The notes under the pieces are model-generated. The model saw nothing but the letters and a program-made list of their open reading frames with translations. It was not told the origin of the DNA and searched no databases. Made by a program: the position numbers and the translations under genes. From Rhizobiales bacterium GAS188 (GTDB taxonomy: Bacteria > Pseudomonadota > Alphaproteobacteria > Rhizobiales > Beijerinckiaceae), in the NCBI GenBank assembly GCA_900104855.1, contig FNSS01000001.1:806001-870000 (forward strand): DNA of 64,000 nucleotides. The letters are read 5' to 3'. Below are positions 35,769 to 44,957 of this stretch, piece after piece; within the stretch, counting starts at the first letter, position 1, and each line of letters begins with the position of its first letter.

Positions 35769-36470
35769 TCAAGCCGGCCCGGTTCCGGGCTTGTGCGCCC
35801 CGAACTCACGCGGCTGCTCGGACTTGGCCATACAATGCGCGACGACCTTGTAAAGCGCCTCTTTCTTGCTGGCGCCGGCCTTATATTCGGATCTGACGAG
35901 GCGATGCAGCTCTTGGTTCGTGGTACCTGTATGATCGCAGACGGGTCGAGCCATTTCCACGAGCCTGGCCTCGCGCTGGGCAGCCCTGGCGCTGATGACC
36001 AGCATGCCGCTTCCCGACACTGCCAATGCCACAGCCGCCAACCGCGCCAGCGCAAGCGAATACCTTGGACCTTGCCGCGGGGCTCGCTCACGCGCCGCCG
36101 CGAAGGGCATCATGCGTGACAGCAGGCGCTTCAGCGAAGGCGCCGACCGCAGCGATCTCGCGAATGGATGGGCGGGCGCGCTTGTGAGGCCAGGGTGACC
36201 TGACGCCCGGTTGTTGCCAAACCTGCGCAGCAGCGCGCCATCATCGGGCACCTCGCCAATTCGGGCGAGGATCTCGACCTCTCCCGCCTCGCCGGTCAAA
36301 GCTTCGCCCGTTTGCGAGAATACCACCGCGCCTCGTCTCTCACCCCCCAAATGCGAAGCGAGCGACGCGGCGTGCTGCTCGCTCAGTGCTTTCATCGCGG
36401 CCTCGGCACGAAGCTCGCCTACCTCGGTACGCGAGAATACCACTACAAAGAAAGGGGGGATGTTGCCCAT
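35769..36470 (-). CDS. Hypothetical protein with one membrane segment
   Basis: 233 residues from ATG 36470 (MGNIPPFFVVVFSRTEVGELRAEAAMKALSEQ), preceded by GGGAGG only one base away; ATG 36554 is an alternative. The N-terminal half (to about GEVPDDGALLRRFG) resembles a small rhizobial family of unknown function that reads 'PPFxVVF.R...A....E..A...A..LA..H.GavafSrt.....GE...aviLa..GEVPD'. The second half has a hydrophobic segment (LALARLAAVALAVSGSGMLVISA) followed by a helical soluble tail (ELHRLVRSEYKAGASKKEALYKVVAHCM). A fusion or two genes in one frame is possible. Convergent with the cyclase gene. Confidence 0.5.
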   Translation of the reverse strand: MGNIPPFFVVVFSRTEVGELRAEAAMKALSEQHAASLASHLGGERRGAVVFSQTGEALTGEAGEVEILARIGEVPDDGALLRRFGNNRASGHPGLTSAPAHPFARSLRSAPSLKRLLSRMMPFAAARERAPRQGPRYSLALARLAAVALAVSGSGMLVISARAAQREARLVEMARPVCDHTGTTNQELHRLVRSEYKAGASKKEALYKVVAHCMAKSEQPREFGAHKPGTGPA

Positions 36471-36554
36471 ACCTCCCGCGCCCTCGCCTAAGCCTGGAAG
36501 GCGCCCAGCTGCGCGTCGGTGAGTCACGCCGACGCGTCGCATGAGAAGCCTCAA

Positions 36555-36824
36555 CCCACACTTGTCTCAGTTGAGCACCGCCCAGGCGGTCAGCAACGTT
36601 GATCCATGCGAGTTTCTGGAGAAGCCACATACTATGTGCCAAGGCGAACGTCACGGTCTCGCAAGAGGTACCCCTTCGGAGTTACGCTCGACGCAAGTGA
36701 CGACCCGCATGCGTCTTTTACGGAAGAGGCAATTTGCATTATGTGAAATTGAACCAACTTTCGCAGCTGCGCACTAACGAAGCGATACCGGCGGGACGCT
36801 TCTCACAAACTGAGACAGAGGCGG
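36555..36824. other. Intergenic region upstream of the repeat-led LuxR gene
   Basis: No gene-like frame. Local composition is more AT-rich than the surroundings (for example around 36730-36770). The promoter of the LuxR-type gene probably lies here. The region ends at the CAAGGATCGGGGGG repeats. Confidence 0.4.
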
Positions 36825-36890
36825 CAAGGATCGGGGGGCAAGGATCGGGGGCAAGGATCGGGGGGCAAGGATCGGGGGGCAAGGATCGGG
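36825..36890. repeat. Five tandem copies of CAAGGATCGGGGGG
   Basis: Copies at 36825-36838, 36839-36851 (one G short), 36852-36865, 36866-36879 and a partial 36880-36890, ending ten bases before ATG 36900. Every unit has a Shine-Dalgarno-like AAGGA and a run of five or six G, so the tract offers five possible ribosome-docking sites and five G-runs spaced eight bases apart, enough for a G-quadruplex. Confidence 0.9.
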
Positions 36891-36899
36891 CTCGAAATC

Positions 36900-37976
36900 A
36901 TGGCACAATCTCTTTTTGCGACGGTTGTTGTCTGCCCCTCTTCCCTGCAGCTCGAAGGTCTTGTGCGGATCCTTGAATCCGCCAGCTTCGACGTCGTCGC
37001 GACAGCGGCAAGCGTCGGGGAGGTGGCACCTGGCCTTCTTTCGCCTGACCAACCCGTCTTGCTCATCCTCCATGTGAGCGATGATGACGATGCTGGCACC
37101 GTCTCGCAAATTCAGCTCTTCAGAGCACAGCATCCGACGGCTCGGATCGCTTTGCTGAATGACTACGACCAGCTGAACTACGACACCATCATCGCCGCCT
37201 TCCGGGCGGGTGCCGACGCTTACTTCCTGAAGCCGAGCCATGACACTTTGCTCAGATGCCTGGAATTGGTGTTGCTGGGTGAAACGATCCTGCCTCCGAC
37301 ACTTTTGGCGTCGATGCTCGATTACCCGAACGGGGTGATCGCGAACGGCGGGAGCAAGAACGAGGCGTTCGCACCGGAGGCGACGCGCAAATACGAGCCG
37401 AGATTGTCGAAACGACAAGCAGACATCCTGAGTTGCCTGATTCAGGGCGACTCCAACAAGATCATCGCGCGAAAGAACAATATTGCTGAAGCAACCGTGA
37501 AGGTGCACGTCAAAGCTATCCTTCGCGAGATCGGAGTCTGCAACCGCACCCAGGCCGCCATGTGGGCAGTGCGCAATGGAGCGCTGAGCTCGATGCGCGA
37601 GCGCGAGCCTGCACGCGCCCCGATGATGGCCGAACCGTCCCTTCCCGGAGGTCCACCGGCTGATCCACCGGAAGCAGGGCGAGACATGATGGCCCCACCG
37701 GCGCATCTTTGCGCCAACGCCACAATGGCGCCCGAGGCCATGAAGACCGACTTGCCCTGGAGAGCGTCGATGAAGGAGAGGCTTGATCGGGCTCGCGAGC
37801 GCAGGCTCGCCGAAGAGGCTGAGCGTCGACAGGCGAACGTCGCAAAGACGACCCAACTGCGCGAGCTTCGCCAAGCAAGGGACGCAGCCGTGCATGGAAG
37901 CGCAGCTATGGGCGCCGCGTGCAAGCCGGTCGCTCCCTTCCCCACGGACAAGCCAATCGCCGAGCACGACAAGTGA
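36900..37976 (+). CDS. LuxR-type response regulator with degenerate receiver and charged C-terminal tail
   Basis: 358 residues. Residues about 1-125 have a receiver fold, but the acidic pair is replaced (VVVCPSSLQ) and the phospho-Asp position falls in LLILHVSDDD with no normal Asp; the late Lys is kept (YFLKPS). Residues about 168-225 are a LuxR/GerE helix-turn-helix (LSKRQADILSCLIQGDSNKIIARKNNIAEATVKVHVKAILREIGV). The last about 130 residues are Pro- and charge-rich, with a helical ERLDRARERRLAEEAERRQ segment. It is probably a phosphorylation-independent DNA-binding regulator. Two unrelated tandem repeats sit just before and just after the gene. Confidence 0.88.
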   Translation: MAQSLFATVVVCPSSLQLEGLVRILESASFDVVATAASVGEVAPGLLSPDQPVLLILHVSDDDDAGTVSQIQLFRAQHPTARIALLNDYDQLNYDTIIAAFRAGADAYFLKPSHDTLLRCLELVLLGETILPPTLLASMLDYPNGVIANGGSKNEAFAPEATRKYEPRLSKRQADILSCLIQGDSNKIIARKNNIAEATVKVHVKAILREIGVCNRTQAAMWAVRNGALSSMREREPARAPMMAEPSLPGGPPADPPEAGRDMMAPPAHLCANATMAPEAMKTDLPWRASMKERLDRARERRLAEEAERRQANVAKTTQLRELRQARDAAVHGSAAMGAACKPVAPFPTDKPIAEHDK

Positions 37977-38016
37977 CGGAAACCGAAACGGAACAACGCG
38001 TCGTGAGATACGTTGG

Positions 38017-38313
38017 ATGGAGAGACTTGGAAGCGAAAGACTTGGAAGCGAGAGACTTGGAATCGAGAGACTTGGAATCGAGAGACTTGGAATCGAGAGA
38101 CTTGAGATCATGGAACAGGATCACGTCTCGGCCTTCATCGGCAAAGTCCTGATATTGGGCGCGTTGCTGCGGGAGGAAATAGCGCGGGCGCCGACTGCCG
38201 ACAATCCATCAGAGCATTGGAGCAAGGCGGATGAGCTGGCCGCAACCTTGGTTCGCGCGGCTCAAGATGAGCAGCTCCGGCTGGCGCAAGATGCCGAAGA
38301 GAACGCACGGTGA
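38017..38313 (+). CDS. Small protein with a possible N-terminal (ERLGx)6 repeat
   Basis: Two starts are possible in one frame. ATG 38110 gives 67 residues (MEQDHVSAFIGKVLILGALLREEI...), a helical soluble protein seen in no family I know. ATG 38017 adds 31 residues: Met, then six pentapeptides, ERLGS twice, ERLGI three times and ERLEI, encoded by exact 15-bp DNA repeats that end at the base before ATG 38110. The frame is kept through all six repeats with no stop. No strong ribosome site is visible for either start. It follows the LuxR gene by 40 bases, suggesting co-transcription. Confidence 0.6.
   Translation: MERLGSERLGSERLGIERLGIERLGIERLEIMEQDHVSAFIGKVLILGALLREEIARAPTADNPSEHWSKADELAATLVRAAQDEQLRLAQDAEENAR
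38020..38109. repeat. Six tandem 15-bp repeats, GAGAGACTTGGAATC type
   Basis: Units at 38020, 38035, 38050, 38065, 38080 and 38095. Units 1-2 end AGC, 3-5 end ATC, and unit 6 has GAG for GGA. They lie exactly between ATG 38017 and ATG 38110. Substitutions are few and do not break the frame. Confidence 0.92.
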
Positions 38314-38385
38314 CTCATTCGGTTGAGGCGGATCGGCGCACCGCTGTTCCCAACTCGCTGGCCCGAAGGCCGCCCTCCTCACGCC

Positions 38386-39819
38386 TCACTCGAACAGGCG
38401 AGATTGCCTGATGACGTAGCCAGCTGGCTTTTTCTCTTCCAGCACACCCTCGTCGACAAGGCGTTGCAGCCATGACTTGGCTTGGGCGGTCGAGACTTCC
38501 AAAACTGCCGCGACCTCGACGGCTTTCATCGGCGTTGTCATAAGCCGTCGAAGCATGTCACGCACGCTGGCGAACAGAGCGTCGGCAGGGCTGATTGTCG
38601 CTCGACTTATGTCTGCCGACACCGACCTATCGCCGTTCTCTTGCCCATTCTCTCGCCCGTTCTCTCGCCCACCCTCTGGCCTTGGTGCCACCGTCCCCTG
38701 GCTGTCGCCGGGCTTCGGCAAGTGAGGCTCTTCCCGGAAACCGGCAGCGGACCCCAACGACGTCTCCGAGGATCGCGAGGCATATGCAGCTGCCGGCGCC
38801 AGGTCGGTATCTGAGATCGGCGGCGGGTCATTTGGAAACAGCGAAAGCCCTGCCTGCATGGCGCTCGGCGTGCCCGGCATCGCCACGTCGAACAGGGCCT
38901 TGAGCGCATGGACATCTTGAGGGTTCGGCCACGCAATGGCGCCCCTCCGGCGCAAGGCGTCGAACCCCGCGGAGCTCTCGCCAGCCGATCGCACATAGAC
39001 GGGAACCATTCGAAGCTTGTCGAGCTGTTCGGTCGCACCGGCCCAGGTGCCGCCCTTGTTCACACCGCAGCTCACCACCAGCGCGACATCGGCAAGTGCA
39101 TAGATCAGCTTGTTGCGGCGCATGGCGTTGCCGACATCGAAGCTCACGCCGGGATCGTAAGGCGAGATCAACACCAGCTGATCGTTGATGAGCGCATTGC
39201 GATGCTCGCGGTTCATCGCGCTTTTTTCCAGGCTGTCGGCGAGCACGCCGATAGCCCTGCCGCCCTCTTCCAACGCGCCGAGCATTGCGGCTTGATCGGT
39301 GCCCCTCGCTCCGCCGGAAATGAGCGTCTTGCCGGCATTGGCGGCAAGGCGGCCAACACTCCTCGCATCGGCAATCGCCATGTCGTCGGCATTGCGGGAT
39401 CCGATGACCGCGAGCCCGCCCGTTTCCAGCAGGCTCATTTCACCGCAGCCATAGAGCAGCGCGGGAGCATCTCCTTGCAGCCGGGTCTTCAGGCGCCTCG
39501 GATAGTCGGCATCGGCAGAGCTTGCGACCCAGATCGCCCGGGTCTGCCAGCGCTCGACGGCTTGGCTCAACAGAAAGCCGCGTCCCAACAGGCTCTGCAG
39601 ACGGCTTTCTTCGATGACCGCTCGGCAGGCGCGGACCAGTTGTGCCGCATCCGCAGCCAGAAGATCCGCCGGCTGATGTTGCAAGTCACGCAAATGTCGA
39701 GCCAAGCGCTCATACTCGCTGGGCGACATCAGCTCCGGCGAGACAGCTTTGCGTCCGACCAGCAGCGGCTCTGTGAGCAGCAGGATCGCTCGGGTATTCG
39801 CGGAAAGGGCCGGCCTCAT
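38386..39819 (-). CDS. DprA/Smf-like protein, PsyrA (RqlI)-type partner
   Basis: 477 residues from ATG 39819, overlapping the helicase stop (ATGA). Middle part (about 120-320) is a DprA Rossmann-like nucleotide-binding domain: [58 protein letters not shown] and the [12 protein letters not shown] region. A low-complexity Asn/Gly/Glu linker ([15 protein letters not shown]) precedes a C-terminal winged-helix ([40 protein letters not shown]) like that of DprA. Much longer than housekeeping DprA, and partnered with a RecQ/phosphoribosyltransferase, so I read it as the DprA-like antitoxin component of a PsyrTA (RqlHI) defence pair and not as the transformation protein. Confidence 0.8.
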   Translation of the reverse strand: MRPALSANTRAILLLTEPLLVGRKAVSPELMSPSEYERLARHLRDLQHQPADLLAADAAQLVRACRAVIEESRLQSLLGRGFLLSQAVERWQTRAIWVASSADADYPRRLKTRLQGDAPALLYGCGEMSLLETGGLAVIGSRNADDMAIADARSVGRLAANAGKTLISGGARGTDQAAMLGALEEGGRAIGVLADSLEKSAMNREHRNALINDQLVLISPYDPGVSFDVGNAMRRNKLIYALADVALVVSCGVNKGGTWAGATEQLDKLRMVPVYVRSAGESSAGFDALRRRGAIAWPNPQDVHALKALFDVAMPGTPSAMQAGLSLFPNDPPPISDTDLAPAAAYASRSSETSLGSAAGFREEPHLPKPGDSQGTVAPRPEGGRENGRENGQENGDRSVSADISRATISPADALFASVRDMLRRLMTTPMKAVEVAAVLEVSTAQAKSWLQRLVDEGVLEEKKPAGYVIRQSRLFE

Positions 39820-41894
39820 TGGTCGTGCCCCAATTGCGAGAGCGTTATCGGCCACACCTCGCCGCTGCCGTTCTTGCGCAAGAGCCAAGCCGACACGGTC
39901 AATGTCCAGCGTGAGCCGACCATATCATCGACCAGCAGCACCGGACCGTGGGGAAGGGGCTGGCCGACAAGTGCCAGCGTGCCATCGATATTGCGCGCAT
40001 GCTGGATGGCGTTCGCGAGCGTCCTCTGCTCGGGCCTGGCGCCTGTGTCGGCGATGACCGCATGAAACGGCAATCCGAGCGCGGCAGCCAGGCGCTGCGC
40101 AAAATCCGGCACCAGCCCGGGATGACGCAGCGATGGCACGCAGGTGACCCAGCTGGGCGCGGGCCGTGGATTCCACACCCTGATCATGTTCGAGCAAGCC
40201 GTGACGAGCCGGTCGGCAAAGCGGCCATCTTGGCGCTTGCCTTGCCTGACGAGACCACCCCAGCCGGCATCGCCCCAGATGCAAAGAGCCTTGCCGGGCT
40301 GTGCCAAGAGATTTCCCGGAATTTTCCCGGCCAGCCGGTACTTCGGCAGGCCACCGGCGGGCCATTGGAGCCGCGGCTCGATCGGCATGCTGGTACGGCG
40401 CAGGAAGGCGACAGCATCTTCGACGAGCGCCTCACTCGCTTTTGTCGGCAATGGAGCCAGCGCCGGAAGGCTGGCGGTGCTCGGATCGCCATCGAGCGCC
40501 CGGACGAGAAAGCCCATATGCTCGCCAAACGGCAGGCCGACATAGTCCTGCATCTGCCGGTGTTCGTCACGGCGCAATGCGGTGAGCCGTTCCGCACGTT
40601 CCCAGAACGCCTCGCTCAGCGTCGCGGCCGTGAGCTGCCATTTGCTGCCTTGCTTGGCGATGGGGGATGGTGATTCCAGAGACAGCAGGACGACCGTCTT
40701 CTCGATACGCCCCTTGCTCAGATTCACACGGCCGAGGAGCTCGGGAACTGACAATCCATTGGGCGCGGCCTCGAGCGCCTCCAGCACATCGGCGACTTCC
40801 TGTTGCGTCGGAAAGGCGCTCCTGATGAACCAGTCGGTGATCTGCGCGTCTTCTTCGCCGCTCAGCAGCACGCAATAGGCTGAGTCGAGTGCGCGTCCGG
40901 CCCGGCCCACCTGCTGGTAGTAGGCGACGACCGAGCCCGGCAGCTGGTAATGAATCACGAATGCCAGGTCAGGCTTGTCGTATCCCATCCCGAGCGCAGT
41001 GGTCGCGACCAAGGCTTTCACGCGATTGTCGAGCAGGGCCTGCTCCAGCTCTTCGCGACGATCACCTGTTTCGCCCGTATAGGCTTCGACATTGAAGCCC
41101 CGGCTCTTCAGCCAGTCGGCAACCTGGTAGGCGTCGCGTACCGTCAGCGTGTAGATGATGCCGTGACCCTCGAGCGTCGCGAGCTGCTCGGCCAACCAGG
41201 CCAGACGTTGGGCCTGGCTCGGCAGGCGTATGGTCTGCAATGAGAGCGAGCTGCGATTGAGGTCGCCGCGCGACACTTCGAGCTTCGGCCCGAGCACTGC
41301 GGCGAGATCCGCCATCACGCGGTTGTTTGCGGTCGCGGTGGTAGCCAGAAGCCTCAAATTTGCCGGCAAGGTCCTGACAATCCGCTCCAGCAAACGATAA
41401 TGGGGACGGAAGTCGTGTCCCCAGTCGGAAATGCAGTGAGCTTCGTCGATCACCAGCAGCGAGATCCTTGCGGCGATGCCGGCCAGGACTTCCGTGCGGA
41501 ACCGTTCATTGGCCAGCCGCTCTGGCGAGATCAGCAGGATGTCGATCGCATTGCGAGCGAGCTTGGTCTCGACCTCGGTCCATTCGTTCTGGTTGTCGGA
41601 ATTGATGGTGGCGGCTCGCACACCCATGCGTTCTGCCGCGGCGATCTGATTTCGCATCAAAGCGAGCAAGGGCGAGATCAGCAGCGTCGGCCCGTTACCG
41701 CCTTCGCGCAACAGCTTGGTGGCGATGAAGTAGACGAAGCTCTTGCCCCAGCCCGTCTTTTGCACGACGAGCAAACGGCCTCGGCCGTCGACGACGTGGC
41801 GAATGGCCTCTTCCTGACCGTCCCGGAAGGCGGCGCGAGGCTGCCCCGAGCCGATTCGCAGCAGCTCCAGAGCCCGTGCAGTGGTGTAGGTCAC
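39816..41894 (-). CDS. RecQ-like helicase fused to a ComF-like phosphoribosyltransferase domain, PsyrT (RqlH)-type
   Basis: 692 residues. SF2 RecQ motifs: Walker A variant [10 protein letters not shown] (about 43-52), [16 protein letters not shown] box [25 protein letters not shown], and motif [12 protein letters not shown]. After a helical region (about 400-520) the C-terminal about 150 residues form a phosphoribosyltransferase-type fold with the PRPP-loop motif [27 protein letters not shown], as in ComF. A RecQ-PRTase next to a DprA-like gene is the published PsyrTA toxin-antitoxin (RqlHI) arrangement that gives phage resistance; the helicase is the toxic partner there. First gene of the two-gene operon. 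Confidence 0.85.
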   Translation of the reverse strand: MTYTTARALELLRIGSGQPRAAFRDGQEEAIRHVVDGRGRLLVVQKTGWGKSFVYFIATKLLREGGNGPTLLISPLLALMRNQIAAAERMGVRAATINSDNQNEWTEVETKLARNAIDILLISPERLANERFRTEVLAGIAARISLLVIDEAHCISDWGHDFRPHYRLLERIVRTLPANLRLLATTATANNRVMADLAAVLGPKLEVSRGDLNRSSLSLQTIRLPSQAQRLAWLAEQLATLEGHGIIYTLTVRDAYQVADWLKSRGFNVEAYTGETGDRREELEQALLDNRVKALVATTALGMGYDKPDLAFVIHYQLPGSVVAYYQQVGRAGRALDSAYCVLLSGEEDAQITDWFIRSAFPTQQEVADVLEALEAAPNGLSVPELLGRVNLSKGRIEKTVVLLSLESPSPIAKQGSKWQLTAATLSEAFWERAERLTALRRDEHRQMQDYVGLPFGEHMGFLVRALDGDPSTASLPALAPLPTKASEALVEDAVAFLRRTSMPIEPRLQWPAGGLPKYRLAGKIPGNLLAQPGKALCIWGDAGWGGLVRQGKRQDGRFADRLVTACSNMIRVWNPRPAPSWVTCVPSLRHPGLVPDFAQRLAAALGLPFHAVIADTGARPEQRTLANAIQHARNIDGTLALVGQPLPHGPVLLVDDMVGSRWTLTVSAWLLRKNGSGEVWPITLSQLGHDQ

Positions 41895-42124
41895 GTCGTG
41901 GATTTTCCTGAGCTCTGCATTGTCCTCGGCTCATTTCCCTGAGTCCTCGGCGGGCCATGACCCGGCGCCAACATAGCGTTTCGGCTGCGGCTACTCGACT
42001 CGCCGAGCGGCGTCTTCAGGGGAAAAGCACAAAAAACAACGTGGCGCGGTTGGACGCACCGAAACCCGAAAGCTTTTTGTGATCGGCGCTTGCTCGCGGC
42101 GCTCGCCCCCGGCATGCTGCGGTC

Positions 42125-43327
42125 ATGACCTTAACCGCCCCCGACACCGACCGTTTCCTCGCCGATCTGAACGCCCTGCGGCAGATCGGCGCCTTTCGCA
42201 CCGGCGTGCATCGCCCGACCTATTCGAAGGAGGATATGGAGTCCCGCGCCTGGCTGATGCAACGCATGCAGGAGGCCGGGCTCGTGCCGGAGATGGACGG
42301 GATCGGCAATGTGCTCGGACGCCATCCGGGACCTGGGCCGAAGCTGCTGGCCGGCAGCCATATCGAAAGCCAGAACCAGGCCGGCTGGCTGGACGGCGCA
42401 CTGGGCGTGGTTGCGGCCCTCGGGCTGGCGCGCGCCGGCCTCCCCGTCGACGTCGTGGCGTTCGCCGATGAGGAAGGACATTTCGGCTCCTTCATCGGCT
42501 CCCGCTCTGCGATCGGCTTGCTGGAGGAGACGGAGATCGACCGCCTGAACAACCGCTATGACGGCACGCCTTTGCGCCAGGCCTTGCAGCAGGCCGGGCT
42601 CGCCGGACGCTCGCGCCTCAGGCTCGACCAGGATCGCTATCGCGGCTTCCTCGAGATGCATATCGAGCAGGGCACCACACTGGAGGTGGCCGGGCATGTC
42701 GCAGGCGTCGTCACGGGAATTGTCGCGATCTGGCAGTACCGGATCGTGATCACCGGGCAGCAGGATCATGCCGGCGGCACAACCATGGCGGAGCGGCGGG
42801 ATGCCGGGCTCGCGGCCGTGCGCTTGCTCGCCTGGATCGACGCCGCCTTCCCGCAACATTGCGGCAATCGGACCACCTGGACTGCCGGGCGCATCAGTCT
42901 CGATCCGGGCGCCGCATCCATCATTCCCGGCCGCGCCGAGATCATGTTTCAGTTCCGCGACATCGATCCCGTGGTGCTCGAGCGGCTCGACACTCTGCTC
43001 CGCCGAGCCGTGCAGGAGAGCAATCGTCGCGAGCGCTGCACGGCCGTGCTCGAGGTCGTCAGCCAATCCCGTCCTGTCGCCTGCGACGACAAGCTCCAGG
43101 CGGCGCTGGCGGACGCCGCCGAAGCGCTTGCGCCTGGCGCCTGGCAACGCATGCCGAGCGGCGCGGGGCACGACGCCCAATATGTCGCGCGGGTCATGCC
43201 GGCGGCGATGCTGTTTGCGCCCTCGATCGGCGGCATCAGCCATCACTGGGCGGAAGATACCAAGCCCGAGGATCTGGCGATGGGATTGCGCATCCTCGCC
43301 GATGCCGCCCGGCGCCTGCTCGGCTAG
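42125..43327 (+). CDS. M20-family Zn-dependent amidohydrolase (N-carbamoyl-L-amino-acid hydrolase / allantoate amidohydrolase type)
   Basis: 400 residues, normal length. Metal ligands fit the family: GSHIESQNQAGWLDGALGVVAALGLARAG (His and Asp), FADEEGHFGSFIGSRSAIG (Glu-Glu), EMHIEQGTTLE (His), and the C-terminal GISHHWAEDT (His). The dimerisation domain carries QDHAGGTTMAERRDA and PGAASIIPGRAEIMFQFRDID. It should hydrolyse N-carbamoyl amino acids, beta-ureidopropionate or a related ureido compound in the cytosol. It stands alone, divergent from the RecQ operon by 230 bases, so the pathway is not indicated. In the first ligand block the usual HxD becomes HIES. Confidence 0.9.
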   Translation: MTLTAPDTDRFLADLNALRQIGAFRTGVHRPTYSKEDMESRAWLMQRMQEAGLVPEMDGIGNVLGRHPGPGPKLLAGSHIESQNQAGWLDGALGVVAALGLARAGLPVDVVAFADEEGHFGSFIGSRSAIGLLEETEIDRLNNRYDGTPLRQALQQAGLAGRSRLRLDQDRYRGFLEMHIEQGTTLEVAGHVAGVVTGIVAIWQYRIVITGQQDHAGGTTMAERRDAGLAAVRLLAWIDAAFPQHCGNRTTWTAGRISLDPGAASIIPGRAEIMFQFRDIDPVVLERLDTLLRRAVQESNRRERCTAVLEVVSQSRPVACDDKLQAALADAAEALAPGAWQRMPSGAGHDAQYVARVMPAAMLFAPSIGGISHHWAEDTKPEDLAMGLRILADAARRLLG

Positions 43328-43350
43328 CGGACCGGGTCGGCACGAATGCC

Positions 43351-44316
43351 TCAGGCCGCAAGCACGCGGCGGCGCGCCGCCTGATATTCCTCGGCAAGCC
43401 GCGCCACGAGCTCGGCCGTGCCCGTCACCTCGCTGATCTGGCCGGTGCCCTGGCCTGCGCCCCAGATGTCGCGCCAGGCCTTGGCCCTCTGGTTCCCGCC
43501 CGAAGCGAAATTCATCTTGCTCTTGTCGCCGACGGGCAGGTTCTCCGGGTCGAGGCCCGCATTCACGATGCTCTTCTTCAGGTAGTTGCCGTGCACGCCG
43601 GTGAAGAGGTTGGTGTAGACGATGTCCTCGGCCGAGCTTTCGGTGAGGGCCTGCTTATAGGCGGGATCGGCATTGGCTTCCGTCGTGGCGATGAAGCGCG
43701 TGCCCATATAGGCGATGTCGGCTCCGACCGCCTGCGCCGCCAGGATCGAACCGCCATTGGCGATCGCGCCCGACAGGATGATCGTGCCGTCGTAGAATTC
43801 GCGCACCTCCGGCACCAGGGCGAAGGGCGACAGCGCGCCCGCATGGCCGCCGGCGCCGTTGCACACCAGGATCAGCCCGTCGACGCCGGCCCGCAGAGCG
43901 CGCTTGGCATGGACGATGTTGGTGACGTCATGGAACACCAGCCCGCCATAGCTATGCGCCGCCTCGACCACGGCATCCGGCGCGCGCAGCGATGTGATCT
44001 GGATCGGAACCTTATGCTTCACGCAGATCTCGACGTCGTGCTGCAGGCGGTCATTCGATGAATGCACGATCTGGTTGACCGCGAAGGGCGCAACCTTCTT
44101 CTCGGGATGCGCCTTCTTGTAGGCCGCGAGTTCCGTGGTGATGCGCTCCAGCCACTGCTCCAGCATCTCGGCCGGCCGGGCGTTGAGCGCCGGGAAGGCA
44201 CCGACGATCCCGGCCTTGCACTGCGCGATGACGAGGTCAGGGTTGGAGACGATGAACAGCGGCGCACCGATGACGGGCAGAACCAGATTGTCGCGCAGCA
44301 GCGGCGGCAGAGACAT
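43351..44316 (-). CDS. Nitronate monooxygenase / FMN-dependent 2-nitropropane dioxygenase family
   Basis: 321 residues from ATG 44316 (MSLPPLLRDNLVLPVIGAPLFIVSNPDLV). FMN TIM-barrel signs: VICN/ILVCNGAGGHAGALSPFALVPEVREFYDG, IILSGAIANGGSILAAQAVGADIAYMGTRFIATTEA and the catalytic-His region GGHAG. It oxidises alkyl nitronates, or acts as an enoyl reductase-like flavoprotein, as several relatives do. The C-terminal WGAGQGTGQISEVTGTAELVARLAEEY is standard. The stop lies 24 bases from that of the facing amidohydrolase. The isomerase gene lies upstream on the same strand, 34 bases away. Confidence 0.9.
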   Translation of the reverse strand: MSLPPLLRDNLVLPVIGAPLFIVSNPDLVIAQCKAGIVGAFPALNARPAEMLEQWLERITTELAAYKKAHPEKKVAPFAVNQIVHSSNDRLQHDVEICVKHKVPIQITSLRAPDAVVEAAHSYGGLVFHDVTNIVHAKRALRAGVDGLILVCNGAGGHAGALSPFALVPEVREFYDGTIILSGAIANGGSILAAQAVGADIAYMGTRFIATTEANADPAYKQALTESSAEDIVYTNLFTGVHGNYLKKSIVNAGLDPENLPVGDKSKMNFASGGNQRAKAWRDIWGAGQGTGQISEVTGTAELVARLAEEYQAARRRVLAA

Positions 44317-44350
44317 GCGTGAAGCTCCTTTGGGCTCGAAATAGCAGGCG

Positions 44351-44935
44351 TCAGTGCTTGAGCGCGGCCTCGACGAAGTCGAGCCGGTCCTGCCCCCAGA
44401 ACAACTCGCCGCCGACGAAGAAGGTCGGCGCACCGAACACGCCGCGGCGCACCGCGGCATCGGTCGCCTCGCGCAGGCGCGCCTTGACGGCGGGATCCTC
44501 GGTCGCCGCCAGCATGGCGTGCGGATCGAAGCCGGCCTCGGCGAGCAGGCCGCCGACGATCTGCGGATCTTGCATGTTGCGGGCCTCGACCCAGATCGCG
44601 CGGAACACAGCGTCGGAATATGGGACCAGCCTTCCCTGCATGTCCGCGGCGACGGCACCGCGCATCAGCTGCAGCGTGTTGATCGGAAAGAACGGGTTCT
44701 GCACGAAGGGCACGCCATAGCGCTCCGCGAACAGCTTCATGTCGCGATCGAGCCAGACGCGCTTCGCCGGGATGTCGGCCGGTGAATGGTTGCCGGTCGC
44801 CTTGAACACGCCGCCCAGCAGAATCGGCTGGTAGCGGATAGTGGCACCGGCGCGCGCCGCGATACCCGGCATCCGGGCATAGGCGAGGTAGCTCGCCGGG
44901 CTGCCATAATCGAACAGGAACTCAACCTCGGCCAT
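44351..44935 (-). CDS. 2-hydroxychromene-2-carboxylate isomerase / DsbA-like family protein
   Basis: 194 residues from ATG 44935. Thioredoxin-fold kappa-GST type: EFLFDYGSPASYLAYARMPGIAARAGATIRYQPILLGGVFKATGNHSP, FERYGVPF.., MRGAVAADMQGRL and GVFGAPTFFVGGELFWGQDRLDFVE. Ser (GSPASY) replaces the CxxC of DsbA, as in the glutathione-dependent isomerases of naphthalene-type degradation. The real substrate need not be hydroxychromene. Probably co-transcribed with the nitronate monooxygenase gene, and downstream of the HxlR regulator gene on the same strand. Confidence 0.9.
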   Translation of the reverse strand: MAEVEFLFDYGSPASYLAYARMPGIAARAGATIRYQPILLGGVFKATGNHSPADIPAKRVWLDRDMKLFAERYGVPFVQNPFFPINTLQLMRGAVAADMQGRLVPYSDAVFRAIWVEARNMQDPQIVGGLLAEAGFDPHAMLAATEDPAVKARLREATDAAVRRGVFGAPTFFVGGELFWGQDRLDFVEAALKH

Positions 44936-44957
44936 TGCGCGCCTCCTCTGCGTTGGA

